A DNA stretch of 64,000 nt from an uncultured Pseudomonadales bacterium (GTDB lineage: Bacteria; Pseudomonadota; Gammaproteobacteria; Pseudomonadales; Pseudohongiellaceae), in assembly GCA_943789485.1 (NCBI GenBank), contig CALSUH010000011.1, positions 124,001-188,000 on the forward strand, written 5' to 3'. Position 1 is the first letter of the stretch. Each line of letters opens with the position of its first letter. Under the pieces are notes generated by a model, which was given only the letters and a program-made list of their open reading frames with translations, was not told where the DNA came from and made no database searches. Of this stretch, positions 1 through 8,625 are shown in pieces. Both the position numbers and the translations under genes were made by a program.

Positions 1-611
1 AGGGGATAGACAGCTAAGCCGCGGAAGTTGCGCCAGAGAATCCCAGCATGGAATAGATAATAGGCAGTGCCCATCAATAGGTAACTCCAATGTACCTGTT
101 CATAACCGAAGGCCAGTAAGGAGGCGATCGCCAGGCCGAGCGCATCAGAGAGGGTATCCAGTTCAATGCCAAGCAGGCTACTCTGCCCCGTGCGGCGTGC
201 CACAAAGCCGTCGACTCGGTCCAGCACTGCGGCGAGCAAATACAGCATGCCTGGCAACCAGGCCAGCGCAGGTCCTTCGGGCCAGGGTTGAAACAGGAAA
301 CCCGCAACGGCAGCGATCAACCAGGCACGCAGCAAGGTGACTCGGTTTGCCCAGCCAAGGTCTTTATAAAGTGGTGCTTTCGGGTCTGGACGGTTAAGAG
401 GCAGGCGTTGCTTAGTCTGATAACAGAGAAAAGCCCAAACCAGTCCGGCCTGCACCAACCATTGCAGTGCGCTTTGCCAAACCCAAGTCAGCTCTAAAAG
501 AAAGCACCCGCCTGCGAGTCCAGCCACGCCCAACCATCCAAGGCGAGTGAGCTCGCGCCTAAGTAATCCATCAATCGGTTGTTGCGCATCGGTATTCAAA
601 GTGTCTGGCAT
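1..611 (-). CDS. CDP-alcohol phosphatidyltransferase family protein (3' end outside window)
   Basis: Reading the minus strand from ATG at 611 gives an uninterrupted frame to base 1 (203 codons), so the C-terminus lies outside the window. Residues 131-156 match the family signature D-x2-D-G-x2-A-R-x8-G-x3-D-x3-D exactly: it begins DRVDGFVARR and ends in the two metal-binding aspartates of LDTLSD. This motif binds the metal and CDP-alcohol in enzymes that transfer a phosphoalcohol to an acceptor in membrane lipid synthesis. Hydrophobic stretches around residues 25-65, 92-130 and 157-190 fit membrane helices. The gene is divergent from the glycosyltransferase at 1452. A RAYT/REP unit starts 20 bp upstream of the ATG, and no clear ribosome binding site remains. 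The lipid head group cannot be assigned. Confidence 0.85.
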   Translation of the reverse strand, partial: MPDTLNTDAQQPIDGLLRRELTRLGWLGVAGLAGGCFLLELTWVWQSALQWLVQAGLVWAFLCYQTKQRLPLNRPDPKAPLYKDLGWANRVTLLRAWLIAAVAGFLFQPWPEGPALAWLPGMLYLLAAVLDRVDGFVARRTGQSSLLGIELDTLSDALGLAIASLLAFGYEQVHWSYLLMGTAYYLFHAGILWRNFRGLAVYP

Positions 612-630
612 AAGACAACAATACCAAACC

Positions 631-1449
631 AAAGGGGACGGAGGGATTTATTTTTGATCAGTTTTGCGCCTTTGCAATCAAAATCATCTAGACTTTTACT
701 CTCCCTTTCAATCAGGACCGCCTAAGGAAATACAGTGCCACGTCGAGCCAGGATGTATATACCGGGGTACGCCTACCATATTGTGCAAAGAGGCAATAAC
801 CGAGAGGCTTGTTTCTTTGAGGAGGAAAACTATCGTGTTTACATAAGGTATATGGACGAAGCACTGCCTCGTTATGGTAGTTGTCTCCATGCCTATTGCC
901 TAATGACAAACCATGTTCATTTATTAATGACGCCTGACTGTGTAGACAGTATTTCCAATTTCATGAAAGTGGTATGCAGTCGCTATGCGCAATACATCAA
1001 TAAGAAATATGCTCGCACTGGAACACTCTGGGAAGGGCGGCATAAGGCTAGTGCAATTGACACTGAAGGCTATCTGCTAAAATGCTATCGCTATATTGAA
1101 CTTAATCCAGTGGCGGCTCACATAGTAAACCGACCTGAAGAATATGCATGGACAAGCAACCACTGTAACGCTTGGGGAGATCCAGATTCGCTAATCTCAG
1201 TCCATCAAACCTATCTGGCTCTAGGTCAAAATCAACAACAAAGATGTTTGAATTATCAAAAGCTTTTTAGTGAAGTCCTGTCTCCTGAAGATTGCCAGGC
1301 GATTGCCAAGGCAGTCCACTTTTCGATGCCACTGGGTTCCGAGGAATTTATTTCTCAGATTGAGAGCCGAACAGGTCACAAGATAGGGTTTTCGCACCGC
1401 GGTCGCCCTTATGCTAAATTGGTTAAAAATAAATCCCTCCGTCCCCTTT
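631..1449 (+). mobile_element. RAYT transposase unit bounded by 25-bp REP inverted repeats
   Basis: A 25-bp sequence starting AAAGGGGACGGAGGG occupies 631-655. Its perfect reverse complement occupies 1425-1449, and the transposase gene lies between. The left copy continues into GATCA, as does the solo copy at 35963. The right copy encodes the last residues of the transposase (NKSLRPL) and ends inside the stop codon. The unit exactly fills the space between two divergent genes, so it has replaced their shared promoter region. REP sequences flanking their own tyrosine transposase gene are the known arrangement for RAYT families. Confidence 0.85.
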
Positions 1450-1451
1450 AA
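735..1451 (+). CDS. REP-associated tyrosine transposase (Y1 family, RAYT)
   Basis: A 238-residue Y1/IS200-like single-strand transposase. It has an N-terminal block ending in HIVQRGNN at residues 15-22 and the HUH metal motif in TNHVHLL, with H60 and H62. A helix carrying CYRYIELNPV (residues 117-126) should include or adjoin the catalytic tyrosine. RAYT proteins cut and rejoin REP hairpins as single strands, and matching REPs flank this gene. The start is GTG at 735, preceded by AAGGAAA. The C-terminus lies inside the right-hand REP. The gene ends directly against the ATG of the glycosyltransferase at 1452, which is likely read from the same transcript. Length and motifs look intact, so it may be active. 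Confidence 0.93.
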   Translation: MPRRARMYIPGYAYHIVQRGNNREACFFEEENYRVYIRYMDEALPRYGSCLHAYCLMTNHVHLLMTPDCVDSISNFMKVVCSRYAQYINKKYARTGTLWEGRHKASAIDTEGYLLKCYRYIELNPVAAHIVNRPEEYAWTSNHCNAWGDPDSLISVHQTYLALGQNQQQRCLNYQKLFSEVLSPEDCQAIAKAVHFSMPLGSEEFISQIESRTGHKIGFSHRGRPYAKLVKNKSLRPL

Positions 1452-2492
1452 ATGATCTATTTCGCATACCCAGGTGATCTCGACACCCCAACCGGCGGCT
1501 ATCATTACGATCGCCGTTTGATTGAAGAACTACGCAGCATGGGCGTCAGGGTGGAAACCGTAGCGCTGCCGCACTGCTCTAGCGTGCCGAATCAACAGAT
1601 TCTAGCGAGCGTTCAGCAGATATTGGCGGCTATACCGGATCAGGCAATTGTCGTGATTGATGGGCTGGCCTTCGGGGTTCTGGATGAGGTGGCAGCTGCA
1701 GAGGCAAAGCGACTGCGACTGGTTGCGCTATGCCACCACCCGTTGGCGCTGGAAACTGGGCTCGACGAGCGGGAGAGGCAGGTCTTGCAGGTCTCGGAGC
1801 AACGCGCGTTGAGTTGTGCGCGAGCTACGGTGGTGACTAGCGGGCATACCCGGCAGATCCTCATCGAGCAGTTTGCGGTGCCAGCGGAAAGCATAATCGT
1901 AGCGCTCCCGGGCACCGACTGGACTCCCTTCGCGCCTTGCGACGGTGATCCGATTCGATTGCTAACCGTGGCATCATTGACCCGACGCAAGGCGCACGAT
2001 GTACTTATCGATGCGCTTTCCCCGCTTAAATCCCTGCACTGGCAGGCACGCTTTGTAGGTGGCCAGGACTTCGACCCGGCCTGGGCCTCGAGTTTGCAGC
2101 AACGGGTAAACGCGCTGGGCTTGTCGCAGCGGGTCGAATTCGCTGGCGCGGTAGAGGATACGCAAGTTGAATATCAACAGGCCGATGTGTTTGTCTTGCC
2201 TTCACGCTTCGAGGGCTATGGCATGGTGTTCGCCGAAGCCCTGGCGGCCGGGTTGCCGGTGCTCGCGGCACGCTCGGGTGCCGTGCCGGATGTGGTGCCT
2301 GAAAGCGCCGGCCTGCTGGTGGCTCCGAACGATACCCAGGCATTGACAGAAGCGCTGCGGCAGATATTGACCAGCGAGGCATTACGTCGGCGCCTGCAAG
2401 CGGGTGCTAGGCAAGCGGCAGCGACATTGCCTACCTGGTCTGACACGGCAGCCATTGTTGCCAGAAAGCTTGAAGAGGTTAGTAATTCATGA
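1452..2492 (+). CDS. Glycosyltransferase, GT4-like (GT-B fold)
   Basis: A 346-residue enzyme with the GT-B layout. The N-terminal acceptor domain opens with MIYFAYPGDL and a glycine pair (TGG, residues 14-16). The C-terminal nucleotide-sugar domain begins with LLTVASLTRRK (170-180), whose basic residues usually contact the donor phosphates. The E-x7-E motif is E254 and E262 in FEGYGMVFAEAL. The start abuts the stop of the RAYT gene, so its own ribosome site has been replaced by REP sequence and translation may be coupled. The stop overlaps the next gene (ATGA). Donor and acceptor are unknown. A role in lipid or envelope glycan assembly is an inference from the phosphatidyltransferase next door. 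Confidence 0.85.
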   Translation: MIYFAYPGDLDTPTGGYHYDRRLIEELRSMGVRVETVALPHCSSVPNQQILASVQQILAAIPDQAIVVIDGLAFGVLDEVAAAEAKRLRLVALCHHPLALETGLDERERQVLQVSEQRALSCARATVVTSGHTRQILIEQFAVPAESIIVALPGTDWTPFAPCDGDPIRLLTVASLTRRKAHDVLIDALSPLKSLHWQARFVGGQDFDPAWASSLQQRVNALGLSQRVEFAGAVEDTQVEYQQADVFVLPSRFEGYGMVFAEALAAGLPVLAARSGAVPDVVPESAGLLVAPNDTQALTEALRQILTSEALRRRLQAGARQAAATLPTWSDTAAIVARKLEEVSNS

Positions 2493-3316
2493 CTGGTTTC
2501 AGCATCGACTGGCTGGACTTGCGCGAAGCGGCGGACCGGCGCGCGCGTAATGATAAATTGCTGCAACAGGCAATACTTTACCTGGAAAGCGCTAGGGAGC
2601 AAACAGCAGAACTGAGCGTTGTGGACCTTGGCGCCGGCACCGGTTCTACTCTGCGTGCCTTCTCCACCGCCGTCGAACCTGATCAAAAGTCGCTGTCCTG
2701 GCGTCTGCTGGATCAAGATGCAGGGTTGCTTGCAGAAGCCACGTCTCGCCATGGTGCTTCGCACCGGCTACTAACCTATGAGCTCGATCTCAGCGACGTT
2801 CCCGCGTTGCCACTGGAAGGTGCTGACCTCATTACTGCCTCGGCGCTATTGGACCTAGTTTCTGCCGATTTTATCGACACCCTAGCTGCCGCGTTACAAA
2901 GCCGCTGTCAGCAAAAGCCGGTTGGCCTCTACGCGGCACTTAACTACGATGGCATTACTCGTTGGACGCCCACCCACCCTTTGGACCAAGTGGTGCTTGA
3001 CGCTTTCAATCGCGATCAGCGCAGCAATAAGGGTTTCGGTGTAGCGCTGGGGCCGGATGCTGGCCTTTATATGGAACGAGTGTTTAGCAGTTTAGGCTTC
3101 AAGGTGTTTTCCGCCAATAGTCCCTGGATGCTGGACGGGGCTGACAACAAGTTGGTGGATGCACTAATCAGTGGGATAGGTGATGCGGTAGCACAAGGTT
3201 CGCCGCTGGCTGTGCCTGATCTTCTAGGCTGGATTCGGTTTAGAAAAGCACATTTGAGAACCGGCACCTGCGAAGTAGGGCACACGGACCTATTAGCCCT
3301 GCCAGATACGGTTTGA
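2489..3316 (+). CDS. Class I SAM-dependent methyltransferase
   Basis: A 275-residue protein whose SAM-binding motif I is VVDLGAGTG at residues 45-53. It is followed by an acidic strand end (LLDQD), as in Rossmann-fold methyltransferases. The ATG overlaps the stop of the glycosyltransferase by four bases, so the two are translationally coupled and probably act on the same molecule. There is no signal peptide, so the protein is cytoplasmic. The methyl acceptor cannot be told from the sequence. Confidence 0.82.
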   Translation: MTGFSIDWLDLREAADRRARNDKLLQQAILYLESAREQTAELSVVDLGAGTGSTLRAFSTAVEPDQKSLSWRLLDQDAGLLAEATSRHGASHRLLTYELDLSDVPALPLEGADLITASALLDLVSADFIDTLAAALQSRCQQKPVGLYAALNYDGITRWTPTHPLDQVVLDAFNRDQRSNKGFGVALGPDAGLYMERVFSSLGFKVFSANSPWMLDGADNKLVDALISGIGDAVAQGSPLAVPDLLGWIRFRKAHLRTGTCEVGHTDLLALPDTV

Positions 3317-3440
3317 ATGCGCTGGAAAACCAGTAGACTCTTTCTATCGTACTTTATCCAGTAACGACACAGCACTATGCTAAATTGAGCAGCGGACAGC
3401 CGCAGTAAACAACGTTGATTGCAAATGATGAGGAGACTCC

Positions 3441-4052
3441 ATGCAGAAACTCTACTCAAGCCCAGTCCAGTTAAGTTTGGCCCTGTTGACCCCTTTGCTG
3501 CTGGTTGCCGGATTGGCTCAGTCGCAGCCGGCGGATTGGGAAATAGATTCTGAACATTTTTCAATAGCCTTTGAAGCTGGCCATGTTGGCTATCAGAAGC
3601 AACTCGGCCTATTCCTTGAGGGGTCGGGAAGTTTCCATTATGACCCTGATGCTCGGGAGTTTACTGCAGGGCGTGTCGAGATTCAGGCAGGTAGTATCTT
3701 CACCAATCTCATTGCTCGTGACAACCATCTGCGCGGCAGAGATTTTCTGAATACCAGACGGAATCCTGTGATTGTCTTTGAGGCCACCGACTATGTTTCA
3801 GGCAATGATGCTGTACCCGGAACACTGGCTGGCAATCTGACTCTTCTAGGTCAAACCCATCCCGTCGTGCTGGAAGTGACAATCAATAAGCAAGCAAAGT
3901 ATCCATTTGGGCACCGGCGCGAGACGCTTGGTATCTCCGCCCATACTACGATCACCCGCAGCCAGTGGGGCATGGACTACGGTGTGGCAGATAACCTAGT
4001 TGGTGACGAGGTGACGCTGCGCTTCGAATTTGAGGCGTTCCGTCTCCTTTAA
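3441..4052 (+). CDS. YceI-family periplasmic lipid-binding protein
   Basis: A 203-residue protein with a Sec signal peptide (residues 1-28, cleavage after LAQSQ or nearby). It then shows the YceI pattern: an opening WEIDSEHFSIAFEAGHVGY, a middle section on residual deviation around FLNTRRNPVIVFEAT, then GNLTLLGQTHPVVLEV. YceI proteins are lipocalin-like beta barrels that hold isoprenoid or lipid ligands in the periplasm. ATG 3441 is preceded by GATGAGGAG. It stands alone, 124 bp after the methyltransferase. The ligand is unknown. Confidence 0.9.
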   Translation: MQKLYSSPVQLSLALLTPLLLVAGLAQSQPADWEIDSEHFSIAFEAGHVGYQKQLGLFLEGSGSFHYDPDAREFTAGRVEIQAGSIFTNLIARDNHLRGRDFLNTRRNPVIVFEATDYVSGNDAVPGTLAGNLTLLGQTHPVVLEVTINKQAKYPFGHRRETLGISAHTTITRSQWGMDYGVADNLVGDEVTLRFEFEAFRLL

Positions 4053-4421
4053 TCCTGGCGTGCCAAGCCATTGGCTTTTAGGACCATTTGCGTAGTTCTC
4101 TTACTTAGCACGCCATCGCCGTTACCTTTAAGTCATGCTCGGGGCTCTGTAAAGATGATCGGGTCCGGGGGTCTTTTTGAATTACTAGCGCTGATTTCCT
4201 TAAAGTAGTCTACTTTTTAAGTTTCATTTCTGCTGAATAGGAGCAACTTGTAGCTCAGTAGCGGGGAAAATTCCTGTTGCCGCATGGCTTTTTAGTTGCG
4301 AGCCCTCGGCCCCAAAGCTATAGTCTTGGTGTTGCTGTTATGTGAGTAGCGCACATAAAGCGAGCATAAAAAGAAAATTTGAAATAAAAGACAGCCGCTG
4401 CCATAGCACAGGAGAGAGTCC
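4053..4421. other. Intergenic region upstream of molybdenum hydroxylase operon 1
   Basis: No coding sequence is supported. A 15-bp palindrome, AAAGTAGTCTACTTT, lies at 4202-4216 and could be an operator for the operon starting at 4422. A ribosome site GGAGAG lies at 4411-4416. No clear sigma-70 promoter was identified. Confidence 0.4.
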
Positions 4422-5057
4422 ATGGGTGATAAAAACAAAGCCGATACTAGCCTCAACCCGAAGCAACGATCACGACGTGAATTCCTTGAGAACGCTGGCA
4501 CCACCGCAGCGCTCGCCAGTGCTGTGCCAGTGCTCGGCATCTCCACAGCGCAGGCACAATCAGATACTGAGAGCACAGCTGCTAAGACCCGCATCCAACT
4601 AACAGTCAATGGCAGTCGTCATTCGGTGGATGTGGAAGACCGCTGGACCCTGGTTGAAGTATTGCGCGATCAACTCGACCTCACCGGTACCAAAATCGGC
4701 TGCGACCGCAGCGAGTGCGGTGCTTGCACTGTGATTATGAATGGCAAGCCCGTGTATTCCTGTAGTCAGTTAGCGGTGTGGGCTGATGGCGCGCAGGTAA
4801 CTACAGTGGAAGGTCTTGCAAGTGGTGGTCAACTCTCGGCAGTGCAACAAGCTTTTGTCGAGAACAACGGCCCCCAATGCGGCTTCTGCACTCCTGGTCA
4901 ACTCATGACCGCTACCGCCTTACTTAGCAACAACGCGACGCCCAATGCCGACGAGGTTAAGCAGGCCTTGGTGGGCAACCTCTGCCGCTGCTCCAATTAC
5001 AATGCCATCGTCGAGGCCGTAGTCATGGCCGGCGAACGCAGCGGGGGTGCCGCATGA
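4422..5057 (+). CDS. Xanthine dehydrogenase family [2Fe-2S] subunit with Tat signal (PaoA-like)
   Basis: A 211-residue iron-sulfur subunit. A twin-arginine signal (SRREFL, arginines 18-19) and hydrophobic stretch end near residue 46 (AQAQ). The plant-type [2Fe-2S] cysteines are C94, C99, C102 and C114. The second, helical cluster uses C153, C156, C188 and C190 (CGFC...CRC). It passes electrons from the Mo centre to FAD. As in the periplasmic PaoABC aldehyde oxidoreductase, only this subunit carries a Tat signal, so the folded complex is probably exported as a whole. ATG 4422 follows GGAGAG and the stop overlaps the Mo subunit gene. The substrate is not determined. Confidence 0.92.
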   Translation: MGDKNKADTSLNPKQRSRREFLENAGTTAALASAVPVLGISTAQAQSDTESTAAKTRIQLTVNGSRHSVDVEDRWTLVEVLRDQLDLTGTKIGCDRSECGACTVIMNGKPVYSCSQLAVWADGAQVTTVEGLASGGQLSAVQQAFVENNGPQCGFCTPGQLMTATALLSNNATPNADEVKQALVGNLCRCSNYNAIVEAVVMAGERSGGAA

Positions 5058-7222
5058 GCGAAGCTATTCACATCGGTCTCGATCCACTAAACACCATCGG
5101 CAATGCCACCGCCCGCGTAGACGCGGTAGAGAGGGTTACCGGTGAAGCCAAATACAGCCGCGACTTCAAACTGCCTGGTATGCTCTATGCACAGATACTG
5201 AGAAGCCCTCATCCCCATGCCCGCATTCGCGCAATCGATACCTCGGCCGCCGAGGCATTGCCTGGCGTGCGAGCGGTCATCACCGGCGATAACGCTTCCG
5301 TAGTGTGGGGCGCAGGGTCCGTCTCTGGTGGCCGTCAGTACAACGACCCGACGAAGGACGCCACGCTGCATCGGCGTTATATATTCAACAACCCGCTGCG
5401 CTTCGTCGGCGATTCTGTCGCGGCAGTTGCCGCTATCGATAGACACACCGCCGAACAGGCGCTGGCGCTCATCAAAGTAGACTACGAAGAGTTGCCCTTC
5501 GTATTAGAGCCGGAAGCAGCCTTGGAGCCGGGCGCGCCCCAGGTATGGCCCGATGGTAATCTGTGCCCCGACTTCCGCAACAATTTCGAACCTATGGTGT
5601 CGAACTTAGGCGATGTTGAGGCAGGCTTTGCCGAGGCCGACCAAATATTTGAAGAACGTTATGAGACAAGCTTTATCCATAACGCTCAGATGGAGCCCCG
5701 CGCCGCCTTAGCGCATTGGGAGGCAGATAAACTCACGCTATACTCGCCAACTCAGGGCATCTCTAATTGCCGCCACGACACCGCCCGCGACCTTGGTTTG
5801 CAAGACCATCAGGTGCGCATCATCTGCAATTACATGGGTGGCGGCTTCGGTAACAAGAATCAGAACCAGGATGCCGATCTAGTTGCCGCAACTCTTTCCA
5901 AGCAAGCTGGTGCGCCAGTGATGCTTGAGTTTTCAAGGCGCGACGACTGGCTTGGCGTCCACGGCCGCTGGCCTACCGTGCAGTATTACAAGATCGGTGC
6001 GAAGAACGACGGCACCGTCACCGCCATTCAGATGCGCGGCTATAGCGGCATGGGTCCATACCGCAAGAACTCCGGCGGCATAAGTGGCATGGATGTCTAT
6101 GCCTGTCCGAATAGACTACGCAGCATCTCCCCTGTCTATACCAACCGGACTACCTCCGGTAACTTCCGTGCGCCATCTGAACCACATGGCTTCTATGGTG
6201 TGGAGTCTATGATGGACGAGGTGGCCTATAAGCTTGGTGTAGACCCGGTGGAGTTCACTCTGAAGAACATGCGCAGGCCTACCGACGACCAGCCATTTAC
6301 CAATTATTCCCTAGACGAAGTCATCACCAGAGGCGCCGAACAGTTCGACTGGGCTTCGCGCAGAAAAACCACGCCCGGCTCCGACGAGGGACCCATCAAG
6401 CGCGGCTCCGGCTTCTCTTTTATGATGTTTCGCGCCGGTGTTGGGACCAGCAGCGCCATCGTGCGAGTTGACGCCCAGCGGCAATATACTTTGTTCGTCG
6501 GCGTTACCGACATTGGTCCCGGTGCTAAGACCACCATGGGCATGATCGCCGCCGAAGAACTTGGCGTCCCGCTCGACCAAGTAGAGGTCGTGGCTGGTGA
6601 TACCGACCGCTGCCCCTATTCGGTAGGCGAGTCCGGGAGTCGCACCACTATTCAAACCGGCTATGCCGTGATGCAAGCTGCTAAAGACCTTAACCAACAG
6701 ATCGCCGATAGTGGCATGCCCACCGGCAGTGATGTATTAATCGCCTCCGCCACGCCCAACCCCAGCACCGACGGCAAGACCCGACAGTGCTTCGGCGCCC
6801 ACTTTGTGGAGGTGGAAGTGGACACTCGCATTGGCACCACGCGAATCGTAAAATACACAACGGTGCACGAGTCAGGCCGCATCATTAACCCGACTACTGC
6901 TCGCGATCAGATCCGCGGAGCGACCCTTCAAGGCATCGGCCAGGCGTTACACGAGGACTTGTTGTATGACCCTGCTAGCGGCCAGCCATTAACTACCGGC
7001 TACTACCGGGCGCGACACCTAACCCATCTAGATATCCCGGAAATCGATGTTACCTTCATCGAAGTTGATGACGGCTATGGTCCCTTCGGCGCTAAAACGG
7101 CAGGCGAGGCAGGCATTATTCTTGCCCCAGCCGCTCTGGCTAATGCCATCAGCAATGCCATCGGTGTGCGTATGACTTCGCTGCCCATCTCGCGCGATAA
7201 GATACTGGAGGCCATGGCATGA
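5054..7222 (+). CDS. Xanthine dehydrogenase family molybdopterin-binding subunit (PaoC-like)
   Basis: A 722-residue catalytic subunit. The N-terminal aldehyde-oxidase a/b hammerhead domain (residues about 15-130) includes KYSRDFKLPGMLYA. The Mo-cofactor domain carries the glycine-rich GGGFGNKNQNQ loop. Near the end, E685 in TAGEAG sits where this family has its catalytic glutamate. These enzymes hydroxylate aldehydes or aromatic N-heterocycles with water as oxygen source. There is no signal peptide, and export would rely on the Tat signal of the FeS partner. It overlaps both neighbours by ATGA, a tightly coupled operon. The gene order FeS-Mo-FAD differs from paoABC (FeS-FAD-Mo). Confidence 0.92.
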   Translation: MSEAIHIGLDPLNTIGNATARVDAVERVTGEAKYSRDFKLPGMLYAQILRSPHPHARIRAIDTSAAEALPGVRAVITGDNASVVWGAGSVSGGRQYNDPTKDATLHRRYIFNNPLRFVGDSVAAVAAIDRHTAEQALALIKVDYEELPFVLEPEAALEPGAPQVWPDGNLCPDFRNNFEPMVSNLGDVEAGFAEADQIFEERYETSFIHNAQMEPRAALAHWEADKLTLYSPTQGISNCRHDTARDLGLQDHQVRIICNYMGGGFGNKNQNQDADLVAATLSKQAGAPVMLEFSRRDDWLGVHGRWPTVQYYKIGAKNDGTVTAIQMRGYSGMGPYRKNSGGISGMDVYACPNRLRSISPVYTNRTTSGNFRAPSEPHGFYGVESMMDEVAYKLGVDPVEFTLKNMRRPTDDQPFTNYSLDEVITRGAEQFDWASRRKTTPGSDEGPIKRGSGFSFMMFRAGVGTSSAIVRVDAQRQYTLFVGVTDIGPGAKTTMGMIAAEELGVPLDQVEVVAGDTDRCPYSVGESGSRTTIQTGYAVMQAAKDLNQQIADSGMPTGSDVLIASATPNPSTDGKTRQCFGAHFVEVEVDTRIGTTRIVKYTTVHESGRIINPTTARDQIRGATLQGIGQALHEDLLYDPASGQPLTTGYYRARHLTHLDIPEIDVTFIEVDDGYGPFGAKTAGEAGIILAPAALANAISNAIGVRMTSLPISRDKILEAMA

Positions 7223-8193
7223 AGGCTTTTACTAATATCAATGTGAGTTCTATCGACGAGGCGGTTAGCGCAGCCACACAGGCTAGCAGCAACGGTCAGT
7301 CCGTCGCTTTCTCCGGCGGAGGCACCGATCTTTTACAGCAACTCAAAGACGGCACCGACACGAGTGATGTTGTCATTAACCTACGTAACGTAGATGGTGC
7401 GAAAGAAATTAGCAGCGCCAGTGGCATAACTAGAATTGGTGGCCTAATCACACTCGACGAATTGAGCAACAGCGGTCTCAACGATGTGTTGACACAGGCT
7501 GCGGCCAGCGTTGGGACACCACAGATTCGTAACGTGGCAACTCTATCAGGCAATGTCACTCAACGCCCTTGGTGTTGGTACTACCGCAATGGTTTTAATT
7601 GTTACAAGGCCGGTGGTGATGAATGTTTTTCAGTGACCGGCGAAAACCAACAACATGCGATATATGGTGGTGGTCCAAGTTACATCGTCCATCCTTCCGA
7701 TCTGGCGCCTGCGTTGGCTGCCCTTGGTGCGAGCTTCATCGTGGCGGGTCCAGATGGCGAGCGGACCGTTAATGCCAATGACTTCTTTGTCATGCCAAGC
7801 CAAGATCCAGCGCGGGAAAACTCCTTAGCCTCTGGCGAATTGCTAGTAGGGGTTAGCTTGCCCACACCTGCCGCGAACAGCGTAAGCCACTACCATAAAA
7901 TCATGGACCGCGAAGCTTGGACCCACGCTGAGGTGAGTGTGGCTGCGGTGCTAACTATGAACGGCGAGATTATCGAGTCTGCGAGCATAGTCTTGGGCGG
8001 AGTCGCCACTGTGCCTTGGAAACTTACTGCTGTTGAAAGCTACCTAGTAGGCCGCCAACTAAGCGCTGATGTAGTCACCATGGCGGGCCAGATGGCTATT
8101 GCAGGTGCTAGGCCGCTGGCCAAGAACGGTCACAAAGTCCCCATGACCAGTGCCGCCGTTGAGCGTACGCTGCTTGCCTTGGTTAACGGATAA
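7219..8193 (+). CDS. FAD-binding subunit with putative [4Fe-4S] insert (PaoB-like)
   Basis: A 324-residue subunit of the CO-dehydrogenase flavoprotein family. FAD-binding loops are GGGTDLL at 33-39 and ATLSGNV at 107-113. Just after the second loop, three cysteines lie at C119, C128 and C136 (CWYYRNGFNC...ECF), followed by GENQQHAIYGG. PaoB and 4-hydroxybenzoyl-CoA reductase flavoproteins carry an extra [4Fe-4S] cluster here. The conserved position suggests the same, though the fourth ligand is unclear. It completes the three-subunit enzyme begun at 4422. Confidence 0.9.
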   Translation: MKAFTNINVSSIDEAVSAATQASSNGQSVAFSGGGTDLLQQLKDGTDTSDVVINLRNVDGAKEISSASGITRIGGLITLDELSNSGLNDVLTQAAASVGTPQIRNVATLSGNVTQRPWCWYYRNGFNCYKAGGDECFSVTGENQQHAIYGGGPSYIVHPSDLAPALAALGASFIVAGPDGERTVNANDFFVMPSQDPARENSLASGELLVGVSLPTPAANSVSHYHKIMDREAWTHAEVSVAAVLTMNGEIIESASIVLGGVATVPWKLTAVESYLVGRQLSADVVTMAGQMAIAGARPLAKNGHKVPMTSAAVERTLLALVNG

Positions 8194-8208
8194 AGGGGTG
8201 AATGGCGA

Positions 8209-8625
8209 ATGAATAGAAGAGACTTCCTGTTGCTGCGCCACGAAGAGGAGCAGCAACTTGCCGAGCTGTCCTGCGAGAAGTTGTTCGTTCACTACTGTGA
8301 CCTTAACTCTGGTTTCCATGAAGCTGAGGCCGAGCAGGGCACCATTGACGATGCGGATTGGTGGGCAGGCGAACCGCCACTATTAATTCACAGCATTGAC
8401 CCCGATGAATTTTTTAGTAGCGTGATGCATGACTTGAAAGGCGTGGACTCTTTGACAGTGCTAGACATGGAGTGGGTAGCGCAGGGCGACTTCCGGATTA
8501 GAGTAGAGACCTTGTTAGCAGCGGTTAGGGCGAGGGGTGTTGAAGTGGTATTCCAACCCAATGAGACAAAACCGCCACAGCAAAATTTAGAACTGTCAAA
8601 ATCGAGTTTCGCAAGCACAGCTTAG
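8209..8625 (+). CDS. Uncharacterised acidic protein at end of Mo hydroxylase operon 1
   Basis: A 138-residue protein I do not recognise. ATG 8209 follows AAGGGGTG and lies 15 bp after the FAD subunit stop, so it is probably in the operon. It is rich in acidic residues with no signal peptide or membrane segment. Two short stretches stand out: LIHSIDPDEFFSSVM and SLTVLDMEWV. It begins MNRRDFL, which resembles a Tat motif but lacks a hydrophobic region after it. It may be an accessory or assembly factor for the hydroxylase, judged only by position. Confidence 0.65.
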   Translation: MNRRDFLLLRHEEEQQLAELSCEKLFVHYCDLNSGFHEAEAEQGTIDDADWWAGEPPLLIHSIDPDEFFSSVMHDLKGVDSLTVLDMEWVAQGDFRIRVETLLAAVRARGVEVVFQPNETKPPQQNLELSKSSFASTA

